A stretch of DNA of 64,000 nucleotides from Protula sp. h YS-2021 (lineage: Eukaryota; Annelida; Polychaeta; Sabellida; Serpulidae): contig OX457027.1 of NCBI GenBank assembly GCA_949752745.1, forward strand, positions 12,164,982-12,228,981. The letters are read 5' to 3'. Numbering within the stretch: the stretch's first letter is position 1; each line of letters begins with the position of its first letter. The notes under the pieces were generated by a model. The model saw only the letters and a program-made list of their open reading frames with translations. It was not told the DNA's origin and did not search any database. This document shows positions 13,301 through 48,639 of the stretch, in pieces. The position numbers were made by a program, and so were the translations under genes.

Positions 13301-14483
13301 TTGCTGTTTCTTGCGTTTGGTTTTTGCCCTCTTTTTACAATATTCTATAGAATAAAGTCTAATGTGATATTTAAGCCAATCGAATTTGACCAGGACGCTA
13401 CTGAAATTATTTGGCTCATTCCAAACGCGCTCAATCAAATTTTTGATATCGCTACTGTATTTCTCTTCTTTAACAATGCTCGTGTTTAATTTCCAAAACC
13501 CGGGTCCCCTTTTGTGTTTATCTATCGACATTTTCAGCTGAACAATAGAATGATCACTCTTAATACTATTTATAATCTGGACGTTTTCTACTAAAGTTAT
13601 GCTTGTTCGTTTAATTAAAAAGTAATCAAGTCTGCACATAATATGTGGCTGTTTCTGGGACCAGGTATATCTGCGTATTCCTTTATTTTGGTGTCTCCAG
13701 ATATCTATAAAATCATATTTTTCAATTAACGCTTTAAGATATAGTTGGCTTTGTGACGTTCCATGGAGACCCCCCTTTTTATCGATATGGCTGTCTAAAA
13801 GGACATTAAAGTTACCTCCTAAGATAATGTCATCACCATAATCTAAATTGCTTAGCAAAATATCTAGGTTTGTAAAGAAAGTCATTCTATCTACTTCATG
13901 ATTTGGTCCGTAAATGTTTATAATTGTTATGATTCTGTCTGCTTTTTTCAGTTTCAGAAGCTGCATTCTACCACGCATTAATATTTTGTGCTCTAAAGTA
14001 TCTAGTTTCTCAGTGGACAGAATTGCTTGACCTGCACTTCTGGTGGTACCACAGTTTAGGAAAACATCACCCAATCCCCATGTATTTTCCCAACGTACTA
14101 GGTCAGTTTCTTCAGTGTGCGTTTCTTGAAGTAAATATATTGAAGCCTTCTTATGTTTTAAGAATTCAAATATTGTCCAGAGTTTTGCTGGGTTGCGACC
14201 GCCTCTAATATTGAAACATTGGATAATTATATTGAAATTTGCATAGCCCAAAAGTTATATGAGTTCCTTGTAAAGGGGGATTTACCAAACCTACTGTAAA
14301 CGCTAACCAAATAATAAGATGTGGTGATATGACTGACACCCACAAACACATCACACAAATACATATGCCTGCACAAGTGACGAAACACACAACACCAATA
14401 CATATATAAACACAAGATGCCATTGCACTAAACATATAAGGTGCCATTGCAAACGGCATGATTATTTTTAAAGACAAATTTGT
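10330..14483 (-). mobile_element. 5'-truncated L1/Tx1-like non-LTR retrotransposon with target-site duplication
   Basis: A minus-strand element whose 3' tail is seen as the T-rich run at 10330-10375. It carries an apurinic-type endonuclease, a reverse transcriptase and a C-terminal cysteine/histidine domain, but no ORF1. It is flanked by caccgactcactat at 10316-10329 and 14484-14497, a 14-bp duplication typical of target-primed reverse transcription. The 5' end stops just before the endonuclease start, consistent with 5' truncation. It interrupts a short tandem repeat between two DIRS-like copies, so it is the younger insertion. Confidence 0.85.
10618..14251 (-). pseudogene. ORF2 (endonuclease-reverse transcriptase), frameshifted
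   Basis: Three minus-strand segments make up one ORF2. At 12728-14251 lies the endonuclease, with motifs FNIRG, LLQETH and KSDHS, but the usual GDFN motif reads GGNFN, so the catalytic aspartate is an asparagine. At 11178-12752 lies the reverse transcriptase, with NWRPVSLLNTDYK, DFEKAFDS, RGVRQGC and the active-site FADD. At 10618-11166 lies a C-terminal domain with CEFC...H...C spacing. Frames change near 12740 and near 11170, so at least two frameshifts break it. The first segment has no ATG at its upstream end (it opens on TTG), as expected after truncation. The reverse transcriptase motifs fit the L1/Tx1 group better than CR1 or RTE. Confidence 0.85.
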
Positions 14484-14530
14484 CACCGACTCACTATGAT
14501 CACGGATCCGATTGCCACCCACTGCCTTAG
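14484..14530. repeat. Right arm of the 14-bp target-site duplication and resumed tandem repeat
   Basis: Bases 14484-14497 repeat caccgactcactat from 10316-10329. The following gatcacggatccgattgcca continues the 31-bp repeat interrupted by the insertion. Confidence 0.8.
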
Positions 14531-14904
14531 TGGATAGATCGAAGTTGCAGCAACTCCGTGTGCTTAGGAATTTGTCTGCAACGGCTTGCTGTGTTCCTGA
14601 GGCATGTTTTCAGCGGATTGATGACAGCGTTTTGCAAACACTAGTTCTGTTTACGACTATGTCTATGTAAGAAAATAAAACAGCTTAATGGTTATAACAT
14701 TCCTTTGTTTGTCTTTTATCATTAATGTATGCTGGTTTATGCACATTTCGTCGCAACAGTTATTTTATGCTGGTGATGTTCTGATTGTAGAGTCGCTGCA
14801 AATGCCAGAATGTGCACACATCAAACGTACTGGCGATCCCCTGGAGCATTCAACCATGTACTTTAGAAAGCCGTTGGGACCAGTGAGCACATTTGGACGA
14901 CTCT

Positions 14905-16528
14905 ATGTTCGCCTTTATACAGCAGCAGCAAGGATCCGCAAGGGTTAGAAATAGGGTTCGCAAGCGCTCCAAGAGTGACAGATCATCGGGGTCACTGCAA
15001 GCCCTTTCTCCTCTGGTTTTGCCGACCGCGGTGACATCGGATGCGGATACTCAGGATGTTTTGCAAGCACAGAAACTGAATCCTAAGATTGTTCCGCTAC
15101 CGCTGGTACAGTCTGCGGATTCTGACCAACAGTGACTTATTCCGCAACAGGGATGTTACGTCTCCCATTGGAACGGCGTTAGTGACTGAGACGCCTGCAC
15201 TGCAGGCTCCCGTTCAATCCTTTTTGCACGTACTGCTGCACACGGATATTATGACTGATACTACTGTGGTGCCAGAGGTATCATTGACGCAGCAATTGCC
15301 TGCCACCGTGGACTTAAACGGTACAATTTCCACGGCGGTTAGAAATGTGTTAGTGGAGAAATTTGCATTGAGTCTGAACTTACACCCTGATACGTTGCGC
15401 CATGCACAGGAGAACTCCTTGTGGGGGGAAGAGGAGCAGCCTTTGTTCAGCGAACAGGAACAGGTTCAACCGGAAGTTTCTCAGTCTCTGGTCGTTACTG
15501 CGACGGCATCGCTCACGGTAGCCCTGACACGACCAGCGGCTCTTGCCCTGTCGCAGGCTACAGTATCAAATAATGCGCAACCCATAGCGTATCAACATTC
15601 GCCACGAGAGGAGTTTACGTCTTTCAGACCAGTACGTACTCCCACACCGCCTGAAATGGTTCTGTCGCCGGAAGAGTGGGATGAGACATCATCTGCCGAT
15701 TACCCGTTCAGAGATATTTTCCGATTTATTGCTGATAATTCCTCAACGTCGCTAGTGACTTTGCAGCCGCAGGTCGGTCGCCCGGTTTAGCAGCGTGAGG
15801 ATTTTATGCCGTTGTCCACAGCTCCATGCGTAGCTAACGTTCTACAGACACGCATGGAAGAGCTACAGTCAATGCGGCAGGCTCGCCCACGTCCTTGGTG
15901 ACGTTTGTTACCATCGAAGGTGTTACATATGAAGACGTCTTTTCAGTCTAATGATGGTGGTCTACCCATTCAGTCGCTGGTGTATCCCAAGGATATGGTG
16001 ATCTGGCTACCCAAGATCAGTTCCGACTCAGGTGCACCATTAGCGGAGCGCGACTGTCGATTTTTGGAGAAGGTGGTCAGGAAGGCAATGCGTACCTTGT
16101 CTTTTCAAGATGCAGTGTTTCAAGCGCTTCGGAAGTTCGTCGACCCTGGCATCAATGTACTGTTTGATCGTGTGTTTGACTCAATAGTGGCAGTATCGTC
16201 GGACTTATTGAAGTTAAACACCTATTTGCTGTCATCCTTGGTCATTTTGCGTAGGGATCAGGTGTTGCCGGACATAAGGGCAGAAGATCAGAGGAAGCTG
16301 CGGTTCGCTCCCATAGACTATCAGTCGGACTTGTTTCCGCCAGAGCTACTCAAGAGTATCATTGAGGCGGCACGCGTGCGCTCGCAAGATGCCTTGATGC
16401 GCAAAGCACTTTCACCAAGAGCCGTTCCAGCGAAGCAGCGTCATACTACTTCTCTACCTGCAGATACGCCACGGAATAGGCAGGACTCCGCTCCAGTGTC
16501 GACGCCTCAGCTAAAAAAACAAACTTGA
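14905..16528 (+). pseudogene. Gag-like region of DIRS copy B
   Basis: An ATG at 14905 opens a frame rich in Gln, Arg and Ser that ends at 15135. The next homologous stretch (15140-15790, with DVTSPIGTALVTETPALQA) lies in another frame, followed by 15905-16528 with LVILRRDQVLPDIRAEDQ and a basic C-terminus. The three stretches correspond one for one to the minus-strand remnants of copy A. The role (capsid) is inferred from position before the reverse transcriptase. Confidence 0.65.
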
Positions 16529-16529
16529 C

Positions 16530-17262
16530 TCAAAAAAGCAGGCTGCCACTTCTAAGCAGAGGTAGCAAACCTATTAAGGTATCCGGCACGGATCGCACGA
16601 CGATCTCTGCCAGACACTTTCGGTTTTTACGAAGAATCGGTTGGTTAGTGTCGCAAATTGAACGCAGATGTGTCCTGAGGTTGAAGGCTAAAGACTTTTT
16701 GGCCAGATTGGCAGGCTTTGGGAGCTCCCAAAATGTAGTTCGGTGGTTGCGTTGGGGTTATCCTCTACCGTTTGTAAGGGACACGTCGGGGTGCCAAATT
16801 TTGCCACCGCTTGCCAGGCTTCCCAATCCTTCTTTAGTTACAACGTACGATCACGATCAGGGAAAACAACGTGCGTTACAAATGATGGTTCACGATTTGT
16901 TAGTAAAGAAAGCCATAGAAAAGATGCCGCTAGGCACACCAGTGTTTTTCAGTTGTGTCTTGTCGTTCCCAAAAAGTGGGGTGGGGGGAGGAGTTCGTCT
17001 TGTCAGAGACTTGTCGCAGCTCAACCGTTTCTTATATCTCACGTCGTTTACGATGGATACTCCTCAATTGATCAAGGCCACTCTAACACAGGGCCTGTGG
17101 GCGGTGTCGGTGGATATTTACACATTTCCATGTATCAATAGGCTCGTCTCTTTCTCGCATTTACAGTGGCGGATCAAAATTATTGGTTTCTTGCCCTACC
17201 GTTCGGCAAGTCGGCAGTCTCTGTCGAGTATATACCTTATATACCGACTGTCTCTGACTTAG
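16530..17262 (+). pseudogene. Reverse transcriptase (N-terminal half) of DIRS copy B
   Basis: The frame contains VRLVRDLSQLNRFL and TLTQGLWAVSVDI, which correspond to the conserved DIRS/Ty3-type blocks preceding the first catalytic aspartate. After VSVDI the normal continuation is lost through frameshifts. About 30 codons later the sequence runs into an unrelated CR1-like fragment, and the YXDD block is not found. The enzyme is therefore incomplete. Confidence 0.75.
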
Positions 17263-17512
17263 TAGTGAGTGTTCCAGAAGGTATCTCTCTGCAACTACTT
17301 TTTCAATGACTTTTCCAAGAAAGGGCAGATTTGAAACCGGTCTGAAAATTTTAAAATTGTTCGGATCGAGAGACGACTTTTTCAATGGTGGACGAATAAC
17401 TGCGTTTTTAGAGGAACAGGAACATCTGCACCTTCAAGGAATAAGTTCACTATTTGAGTTATAACAGGAGACATTTCATGCTTCCATAATTTAATAAGTT
17501 CCAATTTAATCG
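17255..17512 (-). mobile_element. CR1-like reverse transcriptase fragment
   Basis: On the minus strand the sequence reads LELIKLWKHEMSPVITQIV, then KKSSLDPNNFKIFRPVSNLP and FLGKVIEKVVAE. This is the start of a CR1/Jockey-type reverse transcriptase. It interrupts the plus-strand DIRS reverse transcriptase. It is only about 260 bp long, so it is either a truncated insertion or a copied fragment. Confidence 0.75.
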
Positions 17513-17515
17513 TTG

Positions 17516-17860
17516 TTGGTCAAGCCACGAACAACGATTGCATATCAATGTTTTAGAGATGAAAGCGGTCTTGATAGCTTGTCAAACTCTTCGAACATTT
17601 CTCGATGGTCACGTAGTTCAGTTCTTTATAGACAATCAGACTGTGGTGTCGTATTTGTCCAAGAAGGGCGGCACTCGCTCACCCAAGTTGTCCCGTCTCA
17701 CCAAGGAGGTCTTATTATTTGCTCGGGATTCCCAATTTGTCATTCAACCGTCTCACATCGCGGGCATTCTGAATGTTCTCGACGATTAAGCGTCCAGGTC
17801 GTTCACGCAGAGTGGGCTTTAGCAGACTACGAGTTTCATTGGATTGTCTCACAGTCACCG
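17516..17860 (+). pseudogene. RNase H domain of DIRS copy B
   Basis: The frame contains HINVLEMKAVLIACQTL, VVQFFIDNQTVVSYLSKKGG and SQFVIQPSHIAGILNVLDD. These are the DIRS/Ty3 RNase H blocks: the E of LEMKAV, the D of FIDNQTVV and the terminal H-N-x-x-D region. It breaks into another frame after about 17790. Confidence 0.75.
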
Positions 17861-18189
17861 TGGGGCCACCTCAGATCGATCAATTTGCAAATCGTCTCAA
17901 TAATCATCTTCCGGCGTACATGTCTCCGTGTCCGGGTGTAGTAGCAATAGCGATCGATGCATTGCTGTATCATTGGCCAGCGCAGGTGCTGTTTGCCTCG
18001 GCGTCTACTCTTGTTAGCTCCCGATCTTCCAGAACTGTCTTGGTTTCCTTTGTTGATGCGGTTACCGTGCGTCATGAGTCTTCTCGTTCCCCTGGAGTAT
18101 GGCAGTCTGTGGCAGCCTCACTTTGAGTATTATCATCCAAATCCTCAGTTTCCTCAAAATCTGGTGCATTGGTTTTCCTTCTTGAAATC

Positions 18190-19402
18190 CAAATGGTTCT
18201 CGCAGAAAATGGACAGCATTCACAAGGATTCCACTACCCAAGATATACTTGTCGCATTGGCGTTTGTTCGAGTCATGTGTATGGATAGTGGAATCGATCC
18301 CGTGGCTGCCACAGTGGTCGCAGTGGCTGACTTTTTTGTATTTGTTCGAGGTCAGAAGGGTTTCGGTTTGGTCGATTTTGACTTATTGCTCGGCTCTTAC
18401 GTTTATTTTAAAGAGGACATCGGGTTATCTTCGAAGGTATTGTCGGATTTGGTTAATTCTTTTCAACAGACCGACCTATTGCGGATAGGACAGTGCTGGC
18501 CTGGGATTTGTCCTTGGTTTTGAAGTATCTCACATCGCCGCTCTTCCATCAGTCGGTCATTTCTAACAAATTACTCACCCTATCGTGCGTGTTTCTCGTG
18601 GCGTTGGCGTCGGGTAAGCGCCGCGGAGAAATACATGCCTTGCAAAACTCCGTTACTCAGTGCAATGGTTTTGAAGCCACTACCGTCTTTTTGGGCAAGA
18701 CACACCTTGTTACTAAAGGCTTGGGTAAGTTTGAGCAGATTGTAATACCAGCCTTGCCTGGATTTCGGTCACGTGGTGGCGTCGACACGACGTCGCTATG
18801 CCCCGTCTCCCTGTTACGTTACGAGCGTACGTAAAACGGTCGGCTACCTATCGCAGCATGTTACAGCGCCGTCTGTTTATATCTTTCCTGCGAAGCGTAA
18901 TGGACGATTTGTCGAAAGCGTCTATTTCTAATTATATCAAGAAAACTATTTTGTTAGCATATGATGATATAATTAAGGAACCGGAAGATGTAATTCAGAA
19001 GCGTTTATCGGTCAAGGCTCATCAGGTTAGACATGTAGCGTATTCGTTACGGGCCTCTAATGGCATCTCGATGTGTGAGTTGTTGCGAGTGGGCTGTTGG
19101 ATCTCTCCAAACACGTTTTTTAAGCATTATCTGCAAGAGTTGACTACGGATACATTGTCTAATTAGTCTTGGACCATATGTTGCTGCTGAATCGATGATT
19201 CATAATGCTTCTCCCTCTTGCAGGACTCCCCAGCTTTCTGGTGGAAAGAAAGCTTACAAGAAAAAGAAGACCGCTAAGTAGATTGTGGCGTGGGGAGCAG
19301 CTCCGCTCTGAAGCAACAGTTTGGCAGTTTGGCTATCACGTGACTGTTGCCTTGCCGGCCCCAGGCAGTGCAATTGTACCATGGTCTTGTTTTTGGACAT
19401 AG
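18190..19402 (+). pseudogene. Tyrosine recombinase of DIRS copy B
   Basis: This is the enzyme DIRS elements use to insert circular DNA. The N-terminal SAM-like part begins near MDSIHKDSTTQDIL. The catalytic part includes LASGKRRGEIHALQ (first Arg), KAHQVRHVAYSLRA (H-x-x-R) and FFKHYLQEL (candidate Tyr nucleophile). The three parts lie in different frames (to 18523, 18493-18834, 18798-19166), so the gene is broken. A C-terminal piece at 19205-19402 corresponds to 7233-7424 of copy A. Confidence 0.8.
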
Positions 19403-19756
19403 CGGTTTTGCACATGGTACAATATGCTGCTGTGTTGGATCGGCAGCAGTGCTAGTAAATTGCTTCGTGTTTTCACACTCTCCTCTTTTTTGCAAAAGAG
19501 GGGGTGGGGGACACTAGTATGATAACTTCAGTTCATCGAACTAAGTGTGTTAACAATATGCATTTTGCAGTGTAACCCCAGTGCATAATGTTAATTGTTA
19601 TTGAATGGACAGTACGCGGTGAAACTCCGCTGAAATTAAAAGAAGAAATTGAGTTTGTTTTTTTTATTTCTGCCTTGTGTATGGCATAGTGTCTTGTAGA
19701 CGGTATGTCAACCAGTCCGTATGCATTGGGTATTCAATTCCCACCGCCAGTTCTAG

Positions 19757-19878
19757 TCTCCCATAGTGATGGCTTCGTAGTCTACAAGCTGATACTTTCG
19801 AAATTAAAACTGAAGTACTTAATTTCTTAATACTCATCTTTATGAGTAAAATATCTTGTAGACGTAGAAGCCATCACT
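19757..19878. repeat. About 120-bp palindrome at the DIRS/DNA-transposon junction
   Basis: The arms agtgatggcttcgtagtcta and its near-complement ending gtagaagccatcact face each other around an AT-rich centre. The same palindrome occurs in inverted orientation at 6790-6907. Its right arm is the left terminal repeat of the 19.8-22.6 kb transposon. Confidence 0.75.
19811..19878 (+). repeat. Left terminal inverted repeat of the THAP/YqaJ transposon
   Basis: It reads inward tgaagtacttaatttcttaa ... gtagaagccatcact. It matches the reverse complement of 22544-22611 with few mismatches, and also both ends of the 6487-6856 MITE. Confidence 0.8.
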
Positions 19879-20109
19879 CGAATTGTACCCACCCACTGCC
19901 CATCAATAGCCCTGATCCATTAAGCTAACCGCAAGGCCAAAACGCACATGGCGGTGGTACAAACAGTGATCCAAGATAGCTGTGTTTTCTATGGAAAGAA
20001 ATCGGGAGAGGATGTTTTTTTTATTCCTATGGCCTCAGTTTTAACTAAAGCAGAGGACAAAACAATCAAATTTTATTAAGATATATTTCTGGGATACTTT
20101 ATTTTAAAA

Positions 20110-20845
20110 ATGGAATTTCAAAACAAGGAAAAAATCAATTCATTACTCAAACAAAAGGCATCTTCTCGAATATACCGATGTTCATGGGGAACTTGTAACA
20201 GTGATTCGCGCTATTATAAAAATTCTAAGCATTACGGTAAAGCCTTCCGGGAAGACATGGAAAATGTATACTTTATTCCCTTTCCAAAACCAAAAACTCA
20301 GAAGGAAAAGTGCTTGCAATGGATAAGAGCTTGCAACAGACCTCACTCCCAGTTCAATATAAAATCAATATTACGAAACAAAGATATGTATGTTCGCGAC
20401 ATTTCGTTGGCGGATTTGGCCCAATTAGAGAACACCCAAACCCAATCAGGGCTGACCACAAGTCAGCAGAGCTTTCTGGCATGTCTAAGGACACTGGTAG
20501 ACAAGCACCTAAACGTCGATTTGAACCGACAAGAGCACCAAAATTGAGTAAAATGTGTGCCGCCGAGACTTTGCTTTCCCTGTCTGCAGGTTCTCCTCTG
20601 AGCGAAAAACATGAAACTTCCGAAAAAAAATAAAAGCACTCAAGAAGACATTTTTAAAATTACGGAGCCAATGGCGGAATGTGCAAATTGCAGTCATAGT
20701 TTTCCCTTAAGTGACAAAACATCTTTGAAATTACGGAGAGCAAATTTCGCGCGGGAAGTTTTGCGCAATGACGAGTGCTGTTTTAGGTATACGGGAGTTC
20801 CTAATTTGAAGGGACTTAAATTCCTTTTTTCATGGGTGCGTCCGT
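20110..20845 (+). pseudogene. THAP-domain transposase, N-terminal part, frameshifted
   Basis: An ATG at 20110 opens a THAP zinc finger of C2CH type. It shows RCSWGTC (C-x4-C), then VYFIPFPKPKTQKEKCLQWI with the conserved Trp, then YVCSRHF (C-x2-H). The last part lies in another frame, so a frameshift falls near 20385. A second frame change occurs in the A-run at about 20620. The following segment contains VLRNDECCFRYTGVPNLKG, which resembles the region before the DDE domain of THAP-containing transposases. The DDE domain itself is absent because of the internal deletion at about 20.84 kb. It would have been the DNA-binding and cleaving enzyme of the transposon. Confidence 0.7.
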
Positions 20846-20849
20846 TGCG

Positions 20850-22208
20850 CCACAATGCACTACTCCGTCTTGACTGGCACCTATATAGGGATGACTGTGG
20901 CTTATGTAGATGCCCGTTTCTTGCAAGGAACATTTTTGGTGTTGAAATTTGTGACCACGGAGAAAAATTTTCCGAGCTACTGGTTCAGAACGTCTTCCAA
21001 ACTGGCCTGCTTTTGGTAAGTTTTCTTCATGAAGCGATGAACCCTCTAACAGCGTTATGGCGGTTCTGCTCATATCCTTGGATTGTAAAATATCCTTGAT
21101 TTTTGAGGCGGCATACCTCATTTGGTGCCAAAGAGGATTTTGGTGCTGGTTTCTTGTTGCAATCTCAATATCAGAAATGTCTTCCGAGGAATACGATAAT
21201 ACCTCGCTTACTTCGGAAAAGCACGGATCACATGCACAGTAATATCCCCTTTCTTCTAAGTACTGTGATATTTTTTCGAAAGGCGTATAAAACTTGCATG
21301 TGTCTGTATGTCACGTGTAGGTCTAATCCGATAGGTATCTAGCACGCATGCGTCAGGGATATTGTCATTTATACCTGCCATAAATGAGGAAAGAGACGGT
21401 AAAGGTACCTCCTCGGGCATGGGGTTATATGCTTCCTCTGTAGGGTGTTGTTGAATGGTGTCTCCGATAAGGTCAACTGATATATTCTCAATATGCACTG
21501 AAGTTGGTTCGGCCCCACCCCTACATACCCACTGGCATTTCCCAGATGTCACACTCTGTCTTTGACCGTCGTTTCTAAAATCTATAAGTTCAAAAATTAC
21601 TGCCACCACATGCCTGCAAAACCCATCCATCCCACCTTTACAAGTGCATAGAGCAGAAATAATTGATCCCTCCGTGTTTGCTTTTGTGAAAATAATCCAA
21701 GTCTTGTAGTAGGGCAGCTTAGTGATTGGGTCTTTTTCATTGGTTCGCGGCTTCACTTTGGCAGTAACAAAAAAGTATTCCCTATGTTCTGTAAAAGCGC
21801 CAGCTACAACCTCCTTTACAAATCTATACTTGAACATCTGATATCCCTCCATTTTGTAATAGTTTCGCAACCTTGCGTAGTCAACCTTGCGTGGTCAAAA
21901 TCTTCGTTCGTTTTCAGATAATTGTACAAGTCAAATATCATCAAAGGAGGCAGAATGGAAATATCGTTTGTGCCCTTAACTAATTCGGGATTTGATAATT
22001 TAATTTTATCGTGTGTTTCTAGTTTAGATCGGATAACAACGTCTCTATCCTCAATTAATCCATCGGGGTCGATTTGTAACCCGATTTCATAGGCACCTTC
22101 ACATAATTCTATTAATTTTGCCTTTTGAAAATTAGCGACTGAAACCCCCCTCTCTCTCAGATAATTTTGCAGTTCTTTTACAGTTTTAAAACAAAAATTT
22201 GAAGCCAT
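20850..22208 (-). pseudogene. SAP-SWIM-YqaJ nuclease of the transposon, frameshifted
   Basis: The start ATG is at 22206-22208. The order is a SAP-like helix pair (TVKELQNYLRERGVSV...KLIEL), then a SWIM zinc finger with perfect CxC-x7-CxH spacing (CTCKGGMDGFCRH, in the frame 21256-21870), then a YqaJ-type exonuclease (ETGIYISHSHPYIGASQDG, 20816-21121). Two breaks separate these parts. One is a 14-bp tandem duplication at about 21873-21900 (acgcaaggttg twice); the other is a one-base change near 21262. The nuclease retains the Asp of the GASxDG block but loses the downstream E-x-K block to the deletion. The context says it belongs to the transposon, not the host. Confidence 0.75.
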
Positions 22209-22543
22209 TTTTCCATCAAAGCACGAAAAAAACAACGCATGTTCTAGTAAAATGCATGGGAATGAGTGCACAGATACAACCTTGATTGAACCACCTCGGC
22301 GTGGGCACAGCTGCAAGCCAGCGCTTAATGGATATGAGCTATTTGGGATCGTCTGTACGATTAGATGGGTGTGGCTCGATCACGTGATAGGAACTGCAGC
22401 GTGCGCTGGTTGGTAGGTTAGTTGATAGGCATTGTAAACATAGCAATGGGCACCTGGTAAGGGTACCCATGTGGTGCTGTGTGTTCCAAAGAATTTTTTA
22501 TTATGGATCGCGATAAGCAATGTAAATACTTTGGAAACTCCAT

Positions 22544-22611
22544 AGTGATGGCTTCTACTTCTACAAGATATTTTACTCATAAAAATGAGTATTAAGAAAT
22601 TAAATACTTTA
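22544..22611 (-). repeat. Right terminal inverted repeat of the THAP/YqaJ transposon
   Basis: It reads agtgatggcttctacttcta ... taagaaattaaatacttta on the plus strand, inverted relative to 19811-19878. Inside it, 22380-22540 is shared with the internal part of the 6.5-kb MITE. Confidence 0.8.
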
Positions 22612-23890
22612 GACTAGTGCAAACAAGGATGCAACCAGTTCAAAGGAGAAATAGCAACATTTCTAATTTGAATCTGATAATAACTTCTAAGTGTTTTTTG
22701 TTTTGTTTTGTTTTTTGTTTTTTGTTTTTTTTTTTGGTTTTGGTACGTGATTATAAGACAGGCTTCGTAAGCATTCCTGGCGTAACTGGTAGCAAAATCT
22801 GGAAACTGAACGAGCATAACATTACAGTGTTATATCGCGATTTCAAATGCGCATAACTAACAGCTTTTTCAGACCAAAATTGAAAAAGAAGACACAGGGC
22901 GATTAATTTTAACTGTTTGGGGATACGGGTGTGGGTGCTAGTGATCCATATGTATTTGCACTGATCAATGACTTTAATATCAGAGCTAAATCTGTCTCAA
23001 TTGCTGGCACAAATAAAATTTGCTTTGTTAAATTAATTAAAGTCGCTGTAGGAACAAAAATAATCGAGCTTTACTAAACACAATTGAATATGGTTCTCAG
23101 TTAGATCTGTTAAATCTGTTTAAGCTGCTGTATAAATAGAGTATTAAATAATGTAATATGAAATATAAAATAACAAGAAAACTTCTCAGTTATAACCCAC
23201 CAAATCGTGATATGTGTATACACCTTTGAAGTGCATACAGATTCCAGAATGCTATAGCCCATCTACAAGGATGTAATTTAAAGGAAATATACCAAAACTC
23301 GTGTAAAATACTCGTATTTGATATCTATCCTTTGATTATATGCTCTTCTAATTAACCTTTTGACAGCAATCAGTCTTGAAGTGGAATTAACTGATCCAAG
23401 GTTAGCTTGTTATTTATTGAGAAAAAATTTTACTGACATAATGTCACGTCTTCAAATTTACAACACTGTTAAAGATGCGTTTGTTTGTTTGTTTGTTTGT
23501 TTGTCTTTTCTTTTTTTACACAGCATTAACTAATGACAACCATAAAAACTGCAAAAGCAATTTGAGGATAAATGATTAAACTTTAAAGTTTTGGTGTCTT
23601 TTTATCAATGTTTACACCAGTTAGATGAGCTTTTATATCATGATACACATAACTGACAAACTACCAAAAGAGGGGTGACTCGAAGAAAGGCTAAATCGAA
23701 AGCAAAATGTAATTTCGGGATAACACGTCTGTTTTGATTTATGTATCGGTATGAAACAAACAGGAAGAGGAGTTCGTCCACTAATAAAAAATGAAATATC
23801 TACTAATTGGACAGTAAGAGACCGGAATGATTTATAAAAACTAGATCAGGCTTTAAATACACGTAACTGACAGTAAGGACGGCTAATATA
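22612..23890. other. Region upstream of TRAPPC8, no other gene seen
   Basis: An AT-rich stretch with a (TTTGT/TTTTG) run at 22691-22740 and a (TTTG)n run at 23479-23505. The promoter of TRAPPC8 must lie here, but I see no convincing TATA box close to the start codon. Confidence 0.4.
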
Positions 23891-48273
<24,383 letters not shown>

Positions 48274-48399
48274 AAAATGTGTTCACCACAAAAGAACGCC
48301 CGGTTTGTTTGTACCTCCCAGTACAAGTATTGTCTGTAGGAAAATTCAGACATGCAGACTGTGATTTTGTTTTGTTGGAAGTTCTTTTCTTTTGTCCGG

Positions 48400-48462
48400 C
48401 TCTCTCTGTCTCTCTCTCTCTTACTCGCGTTCTCTGTCTCTCTCTCTCTCTCGCTCTGTCTC

Positions 48463-48513
<51 letters not shown>

Positions 48514-48585
48514 GTCTGTCTGTATGTCTGTCTGTCTGTCTGTCTATCTGTCTGTCTGTCTGTATGTCTGTCTGTCTATTTATTG
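48400..48585. repeat. (TCTC)n-(TATC)n-(TGTC)n compound microsatellite
   Basis: It lies in the presumed 3' untranslated or downstream region of TRAPPC8. Confidence 0.95.
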
Positions 48586-48639
48586 CTCTCGTGATAAATA
48601 GCAGTTGTGGCATTACAAGTGATTGATTTTTGATGAACT

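Larger units (their letters stand above)
14531..19720 (+). mobile_element. Decayed DIRS-like retrotransposon, copy B
   Basis: In order on the plus strand there are a Gag-like region, a reverse transcriptase of the DIRS type, RNase H and a tyrosine recombinase. There is no integrase or long terminal repeat. The frames are broken in several places, and a CR1-like fragment interrupts the reverse transcriptase near 17.25-17.51 kb. The 3' region (19590-19760) matches copy A in inverted orientation. Copy B keeps more of the element than copy A. Confidence 0.8.
19811..22611. mobile_element. THAP/YqaJ DNA transposon (ISL2EU-like), internally deleted
   Basis: A 2.8-kb element bounded by terminal inverted repeats of about 68 bp (19811-19878 and 22544-22611), with outer word taatttcttaatactcat and inner word gaagccatcact. 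It carries two convergent broken genes: a THAP-domain transposase start on the plus strand, and a SAP-SWIM-YqaJ nuclease on the minus strand. From memory, the ISL2EU superfamily encodes a THAP-containing DDE transposase together with a YqaJ-type nuclease; I could not check this here. Both genes lose their 3' parts at the same place (about 20.84 kb), pointing to one internal deletion that joined them tail to tail. Confidence 0.75.
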
